Shown here: positions 58,776 to 64,000 of the stretch, piece after piece | How the letters are laid out: each line of letters opens with the position of its first letter | Numbering within the stretch: position 1 is the stretch's first letter | NCBI RefSeq assembly: GCF_030463535.1 | Contig: NC_132898.1 | Coordinates: 23,145,662 to 23,209,661, forward strand | Length of the DNA stretch: 64,000 nt | Direction of reading: 5' to 3' | Source of the DNA: Salminus brasiliensis | Lineage: Eukaryota > Chordata > Actinopteri > Characiformes > Bryconidae | Made by a program: the position numbers and the translations under genes | Notes under the pieces: model-generated | Databases searched by the model: none | What the model was told of the DNA's origin: nothing | What the model saw: only the letters and a program-made list of their open reading frames with translations

Positions 58776-58984
58776 CAAGGCTGGGCAATAATCACCCTGA
58801 CTTTAGTTCGTTTCCCTTTTTTCTTTTAAATCACGTTATTCTTACAGCACAGCGCTGTTGGTTATGTGGGAAGTCTCAGGCCTTTTTTTACCCCTGTCCT
58901 ATATATGTACAGGCTTTCTCACATACACATACAGCAGATTGAGTGTGTGTGTGTGTGTGTGTGAGCCCCTGCAGCTCTGTAGAT

Positions 58985-59105
58985 GGGGCTGATAGAGCAG
59001 GCGGATCACTTTGAGCTGAATAAAGAACATTCCGTTTCATTAAAGATGACATTCATCCAAAAGCCACACTTTAATAACCACAGCCTTCTGGGGGCCATCG
59101 CTTCT
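58985..59105. promoter_or_regulatory. Candidate conserved non-coding element
   Basis: Non-repetitive block with 'gagctgaataaagaacattc', 'cgtttcattaaagatgac' and 'cactttaataaccacagcc'. Followed by a CT-rich tract (59,130-59,230). Confidence 0.3.
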
Positions 59106-59661
59106 CTCCATCCATTCTCTCCTCTCTCGCCCTCTCTCTCTCTCTCTCTCACTCACTCTCTCATTCCATCAAACTCTCTTTCCCCCTCTTGTTTCTCCTC
59201 TCTCTCTAGATCCTCTCTCTCTCCCTCTCATTGAGGGTTGGATGCTTTATTGCCACAAGGTTATTGGGAATGTTCTCTGGTTCCCTCAGAAGAACATAAA
59301 CAACAAGGACACTGCAATGAAACCATCCATGCTCTGGCTCCGCCCACCAGTGCATTCCTTCATAGCGATGGTTGTGAGGCGGAGGGTGTTTTTCATTTCA
59401 AATAGCTGTTTATTTTGAATGTGTGTCAAATCTTCAAACGTGGGTGAAGAAGCTAAACGGAGGAAACCCAAGGTTGGCGGGATGTCTGTCGAATGTTTGT
59501 ATGAAAAGCTGTTTGTTAAGGAATCTTCATCTTGACGATTTCTGAAGGCAGTGTATACGTGTCCTTCGCTGCCTTACGCTGCCTTAACATGATCCTTTGG
59601 GTTAGCACCGGCTTGTCTCAAGAGAAAAAGCAACATGGCGGAAGCAAGCATCACTCTGTCT
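59106..59661. other. CT-rich tract, then unassigned DNA
   Basis: Pyrimidine-rich low complexity at 59,106-59,230. The remainder is single-copy-looking with no exon supported. Confidence 0.4.
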
Positions 59662-60060
59662 ACCTTCTTCTTTCGAGGGGGCCAATTACCCACTCCCCAC
59701 CCATGTGAATTTCCCCTCTATCACTAGCAATGCTTCCAACACTAGGAGGGTGCAGACATGCGACACATGCAAAGCCAGCCACCGCCTCTTTTCTTACTGC
59801 TGCTGATGCAGCATTGTGAGGAAAGCATGGCTCCCCAGCTCCGACGCCTGAGTTGACCAATATCGCACTGGGAGTAATGTGGGGAGGAAGCACAAGGCCA
59901 ATCATGCTCTCGGCCTCTCGGCTGCTGATGGCAAGATTTGATTTCTGAGGAGACGTTGTCAGTATGGTAGCTGAATGTTGGTATTTTATGTCTGTATTTA
60001 AATTAGTTTCGCCACCAGCTGACAGTAGTTGTCGGTATCCTGGCAACTGCGTGACGTATT
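59662..60060 (-). mobile_element. tRNA-derived SINE, reversed, diverged
   Basis: Read on the minus strand it contains 'ccatgctttcctcacaatgc', 'tgctgcatcagcagcagtaa' and 'gctagtgatagaggggaaat', matching in order the body and tail of the SINE at 32,160-32,485. The 128-residue minus-strand frame here is part of the element. Confidence 0.55.
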
Positions 60061-60449
60061 GCTGCCTTTGAAGTGGTTCTCAAATGGGATTCAGTTGTAG
60101 GTGCCTTCATCACAATGCTCCCTTTTAAGGTACTGACTTATGAGACAGCACAGGCAGCAAGGTAGCAGCCTTCTGCTTCGGACACAGCCAATGAGAGATG
60201 CTAAGCTAATGTTGCTAACAAAGACTTGTCTCATGTCTTAGTAAATAAACACTCCAAACCATTTATGTGCTTCACAGTGCAGATCATAAATGTGAAATTC
60301 TTATAAAAAGTTTCTTATAATGGGAAATATTTAATATACTGGGTAAATGTACAATATCTGCCAATAGAACATGATGATTTCTTATTATACAGTGATTTAA
60401 AATGAGGGACGTTTGTAGAATGAGAGTAAATAGTCAGTACAACAGTGTA
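60061..60449. other. Unassigned DNA
   Basis: AT-rich, nothing recognised. Confidence 0.3.
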
Positions 60450-60620
60450 CAACCATGAGCCAAAACATTATGAACATTATGCTGTTGGTCCCCCAATTAT
60501 CAAGACAGCTCTGACCGGTCAAGGCATGGGCTCCACAGGTCCTCTAAAGGTGTCCTGTCAGATCTGGCACCAAGAAGTTAGCAGTAGATCCTGTAATTCC
60601 TGTACTTTTAGAGGTGGAGC
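60450..60620 (-). mobile_element. Tc1-like element fragment
   Basis: 'agccaaaacattatgaacat', 'gaccggtcaaggcatgggct', 'aaaggtgtcctgtcagatct' and 'ggcaccaagaagttagcagt' are the reversed 3' part of the Tc1-like family seen at 26.6 and 37.9 kb. Confidence 0.65.
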
Positions 60621-60849
60621 CCTGTGGATTGGGTTTGTTTTACCCTTTTACAATGTCAACAAAAAGTTCCAGAACAAAAATACTCATAATAATAATAATA
60701 ATAATAATAATATCAATACTGTTTTAATCTGGATCAAGAGAATCTGAACTGGCAGTGTAAACGCCCCCAAAAAAGTTCCTAAAATTCTCTTATACTACCT
60801 CTTCCTGTCTCTCTGTAGGTTCTAGTGTCACCCTGAGGCCTTACCCAAC

Positions 60850-61060
60850 CCCCCCTCCACCTCTTTTCCACCGTGTGCGTTAGTCTGACCCACTTCTGTC
60901 TGCGTCTGCGCTGTAAACACATCCACTAATTGCCTTCATTTATTCATTGGGAAGTCAAGTGCAGTCGGGCTGCGTTCACGGGCCACTCATGTGGAAGCCG
61001 GACACTCTTGCCCCATCCTCCACGCTAATGCACCCATGCTAACACACAGCAGCCCCCGAG
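60850..61060. promoter_or_regulatory. Possible conserved non-coding element
   Basis: Non-repetitive, with 'gctgtaaacacatccactaa', 'ttgccttcatttattcattg' and 'ccacgctaatgcacccatgc'. A splice-acceptor-like tract lies just before it (ctctctgtag, to about 60,820), but the following frame closes at once. Confidence 0.25.
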
Positions 61061-61079
61061 ACAACCACAGAGTATATAT

Positions 61080-61081
<2 letters not shown>

Positions 61082-61115
<34 letters not shown>
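61082..61115. repeat. (GT)n microsatellite
   Basis: Pure GT run. A CA run of opposite orientation follows at 61,256-61,276. Confidence 0.95.
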
Positions 61116-61116
<1 letters not shown>

Positions 61117-61394
61117 CCATCTCATGTGACCCATCTGTGGTTTTTAGTGACATGCTTGTTAGCATTTAGACGTAATTAAGATGAAAACCACTCTTCAATC
61201 CTACAGTAAAAGTGAGTGATGCATTGAGAACACACTCCTAACACACTCTCTCTCTCACACACACACACACACACAAATACACACACATGTATACACACAC
61301 AGAGCACTTAGTGTCTGGTCTGATTCAGACTGAAGCAGATGTTGGTGTGCGAGTTGTAAAAGCGCTGTGGTTTATTGCCACTACAGTAAGTGAG

Positions 61395-62490
61395 CTGGTT
61401 TACAGTGAGAGCTCTAACTGAGAGGTTGTGCTGTAGTTGGCTGTGAGATTGTGCTGTGGTTGAATGTGAGGCTGTGCTGTGGTTGGTTGTAAGGTTGTGC
61501 TGTAATGTGCTGTAGTTGGTTGGTTGTGAGGTCGTGGTGTGGTTGGATGTGAGATTGTGCTGTAGTTGGCTGTGAGGTTGTGCTGTAGTTAGTTGTGAGG
61601 TTGAGCTGTGGTTGATTGTGAGGCTGTGCTGTAGTTAGTTGTGAGGTTAAGTTGTGGTTGGTTGTAAGGTTGTGCTGTAATGTGCTGTAGTTGGTTGGTT
61701 GCGAGGTCGTGGTGTGGTTGGCTGTGAGATTGTGCTGTAGTTGGCTGTGAGGTTGTGCTGTAGTTGGTTGTGGGGTTGAGCTGTGGTTGAATGTGAGGCT
61801 GTGCTGTGGTTGAATGTGAGGCTGTGCTGTAGTTGGTTGTGAGGCTGTGCTGTGGTTGAACGTAAGGCTGTGCTGTGGTTGGTTGTGAGGTTGTGCTGTA
61901 GTTGGCTGTAAGGTTGAGCTGTGGTTGGTTGTAAGGTTGTGCTGTAATGTGTTGGTTGGTTGTGAGGTTGTGGTGTGGTTGGTTTTGAGGTTGTGCTGTA
62001 GTTGATTGTGAGGTTGTGCTGTGGTTGGTTGTGGGGCTCTGCTGTAGCTGGCTGTGCTGTGGTTGCCTGAACTGTAGTTGGTTGTGCTATGGTTGGTTGA
62101 GAGGTTGTGTTGTAATGTGCTGTAGTTGGTTGTGCTGGGATTGGCAGTGAGCTTGAGCTGTAGTTGGTTATGCTATGGCTGACTGTAAGGTTTAGCTATA
62201 TTTGACTGTGAGGTTGAGCCGTAGTTGTCTAAGGTTGAGCTGTGGTTGGCTGTGAGGTTGAGCTGTGGTTGGCTGTGAGGTTGAGCTGTGGTTGGCTGTG
62301 AGGTTGAGCTGTGGTTGGTTACGAGGTTGAGCTGTAGTTGGTTGTGAAGTTAAGCTGTAGTTGGCTGTGAGGTTGAGCTGTGGTTGTATGCCAGGTTGTG
62401 CTGTTGTTGGTTGTGAGGTTAAGCTGTAATTGGCTGTGAGGTTGTGCTGTGGTTGATTGACAGGTTGTGCTGTAGTTGGTTGTGAGAGCC
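61395..62490 (+). repeat. ~23 bp minisatellite, about 45 copies
   Basis: Unit is 'gttggttgtgaggttgtgct' plus 'gta', with 'gtg', 'aatgtgag' and 'ctgtgag' variants and higher-order repeats of longer blocks ('gtgctgtaatgtgctgtagt' at about 61,498 and 61,674). The minus-strand frame at 62,192-62,497 (SQPTTAQP-type repeat) is an artefact. Confidence 0.95.
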
Positions 62491-62627
62491 TATCCACAGC
62501 AACAGAGTTAACATAGCTCAGTTCTGTGGATAGCAGCAGTGAAGCGTTTAGAGCCTGGCCGATATAAATTTTTTCTGATCATACTCATGTTGGATGATTT
62601 ACTTCCGCCTCTTCGTATCATCTCTAA

Positions 62628-62826
62628 GGTATTGGTAGGAGCACCATCAGTGCAAGTTTACACCCCTGTAGCCCACACTTAGCAATGGGCACGCTGACCT
62701 TAGGGTCAGAGCTTTTCTCTGGATATAATACAGCTGTGTGTGAACACCTGCAATGCTTTATCAAAGCAGCTGCACTCACGCATTAGTAGAGCTGTCTGGA
62801 TACTTTTGGACACATAGTCCCTTTGT
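62628..62826 (+). mobile_element. 3' part of a MITE, 'tatggacaaaagtattggg' family
   Basis: 'ggtaggagcaccatcagtgc', 'cacccctgtagcccacactt' and the right terminal repeat 'gatacttttggacacatagt' are present. The left half is missing. Confidence 0.65.
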
Positions 62827-62839
62827 TCCCGAGCCTCTC

Positions 62840-63240
62840 AGAACACTCATGCGGTTCTCCCTGCAGGCCTTAAGCTCCATTAGACCTCCAGTGCATTAGC
62901 ATTGGCGTGCTCAGTTTAGCGTACGCATGTCATTATTTGATTGAACTGCTATGCGTTCGCGTTTTAAGGATTGGGGCAGGGCTGTCCTCAGGCCACATGC
63001 TCACTCAATCATAACACACAGTGTGTATTTACCACACACTGGCATTGTGTACGGCCCACGGGGGTCATAACTCAGAGCGTTAGTGTTTTATAAGGCTGCA
63101 GTGATGCAGATACAGCAGTCTGCCTGAGCGCTTTAGTGTCCACTCTCTTCTGTCTGACCGTTGGAGCTCAGCAGTGTATTTACAGCGTCCACTTTATTCA
63201 GCGCAGATTCATCCATAAAATATCAAGACTGAGGCTCCAG
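62840..63240. promoter_or_regulatory. Candidate conserved non-coding element
   Basis: About 400 bp of non-repetitive DNA with 'gtgcattagcattggcgtg', 'gtcattatttgattgaactg' and 'tccataaaatatcaagac'. No coding frame or splice pair. Confidence 0.3.
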
Positions 63241-63244
63241 AGAG

Positions 63245-63365
63245 GCGCAGTTATCAGGAGGTCATGAGTTCGATCCCCACTGATGCCACAGCCATCCGTA
63301 ATTGAGAAACCCAGAAAGCATAACTGTCCTCACTCTCTCTGGGCGGGTAGGACGGCCCCTCATCA
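63245..63365 (+). mobile_element. SINE 5' fragment
   Basis: tRNA-like head: 'cagttatcaggaggtcatga' and 'gttcgatcccc' (B box, about 63,268-63,278). It is followed by 'gcataactgtcctcactctc' and 'gggcgggtaggacggcccct', the 5' body of the family at 32,160. Confidence 0.7.
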
Positions 63366-63464
63366 CTTATTAATAATAATAATTAGTGCGTCACCATTCC
63401 CCAGAATATTTTTTGGCACCAACATTTAGACAACAATATTAGCATAAAACATTAGCCACCTATG

Positions 63465-63662
63465 ACACCATAGTAGCCACTTAGCAACACCATAGCAACC
63501 ACCTGGGATACCATAGCAACCATTTAGCAAGCACCTAGCAACACCATAACTACCACCCAGGAACCACTCTGCAATAGTAAATCAACCACCTAGAATACCA
63601 TAGCAACCTCTTAAAAGCACTATTGCAACACCTAGCAACTGCTTAGCAGCACCATAACAACA
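63465..63662. repeat. 'accatagcaaccacctagca' degenerate repeat
   Basis: About nine irregular copies of short words (caccatagcaacc, cacctagcaac). Confidence 0.8.
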
Positions 63663-63719
63663 CGTTTACAGTGTTGTAACGTGTTAGTTAGTAATTCTTA
63701 CCGTGAATAAATCGTGATA

Positions 63720-63960
63720 GAAACCCCGAACTAAAGGGGTTCTGGTGGGGGCTCGAAGGCGGTTCTTTGATTTGTGACAGTGCTAGAACACTTTACTGGT
63801 ACTGAATAAAAACCTCTTTAAGAAGGTTCTATTAAGAACCAGGAACCTTGTGTTTTGAAGAAGCATTCAGTATGTTCAATTTACGCATCCAGATGGTTCT
63901 ACAGTTGTCGCGGTTCTATATCAAGTCTTTGCCTTTACTACAGAACCCTCTTTTTGTAGT
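63720..63960. repeat. 'ggttct' dispersed repeat
   Basis: 'aaaggggttctggtgg', 'ggcggttctttgatttg', 'agaaggttctattaagaacc' and a reversed copy nearby. It is related to the 27.0 kb element. 'ggttctattaagaacc' is a near-palindrome. Confidence 0.5.
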
Positions 63961-64000
63961 TTCAGTGCTAAAACCAGAAATGCGCTAAAACCAGTGCTAA

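Noticed and set aside
59660..60046. 128-residue minus frame
   Set aside because: It coincides with a reversed SINE.
62192..62497. 101-residue minus frame rich in SQPTTAQP
   Set aside because: Translation of the 23 bp G/T array in reverse.

Overview
The window is vertebrate genomic DNA, almost certainly from a teleost fish. The repeats show it: Tc1-type transposon relics, fish tRNA-derived SINEs whose tail carries a 'ggcatttagcagac' type motif, several fish MITE families, and very abundant microsatellites and minisatellites. The mix suggests an ostariophysan such as a characiform, but that is inference. There are no operons, CRISPR arrays, rRNA genes or convincing tRNA genes.

Only one protein-coding gene is well supported: a two-exon, 322-residue, seven-transmembrane receptor on the + strand (5820-7539). 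It belongs to the fish V1R-like olfactory receptor (ora) family. Its reading frame is intact across a 751 bp phase-2 intron with consensus splice sites. Its first exon sits between two tracts of the same degenerate tandem repeat.

A second gene may start at 47.33-47.80 kb. A CpG-rich segment there has a CCAAT box, a GC/KLF-type box and a strong splice donor, so it looks like a promoter with a non-coding first exon reading rightwards. Two short exon-like segments lie downstream at 56,713-56,742 and 57,894-57,959, and one lies upstream at 43,907-43,954. I could not assemble them into a recognised gene.

Region by region: 0.5-4.4 kb holds a Tc1 relic with a nested SINE, and MITEs. 4.9-7.5 kb is the receptor gene. 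8-25 kb is intergenic, with MITEs, a ~72 bp minisatellite (13.4-14.4 kb), a diverged local duplication (21.6-22.5 kb), a LINE tail and non-repetitive AT-rich blocks that may be conserved regulatory DNA. 25-38 kb is dense in SINEs and Tc1 derivatives, including a truncated 1 kb Tc1 transposon. 39.6-46.6 kb is dominated by three large minisatellites, with a 250 bp block present twice. 47-64 kb holds the putative promoter, then more minisatellites (51.4-52.2, 53.2-53.5, 54.4-54.9, 58.0-58.8, 61.4-62.5 kb) among possible regulatory islands.

Most long open frames here are by-products of tandem repeats, especially those with a 27 bp period, and are not genes. Repeat family names rest on recognition by eye, because no database search was possible.
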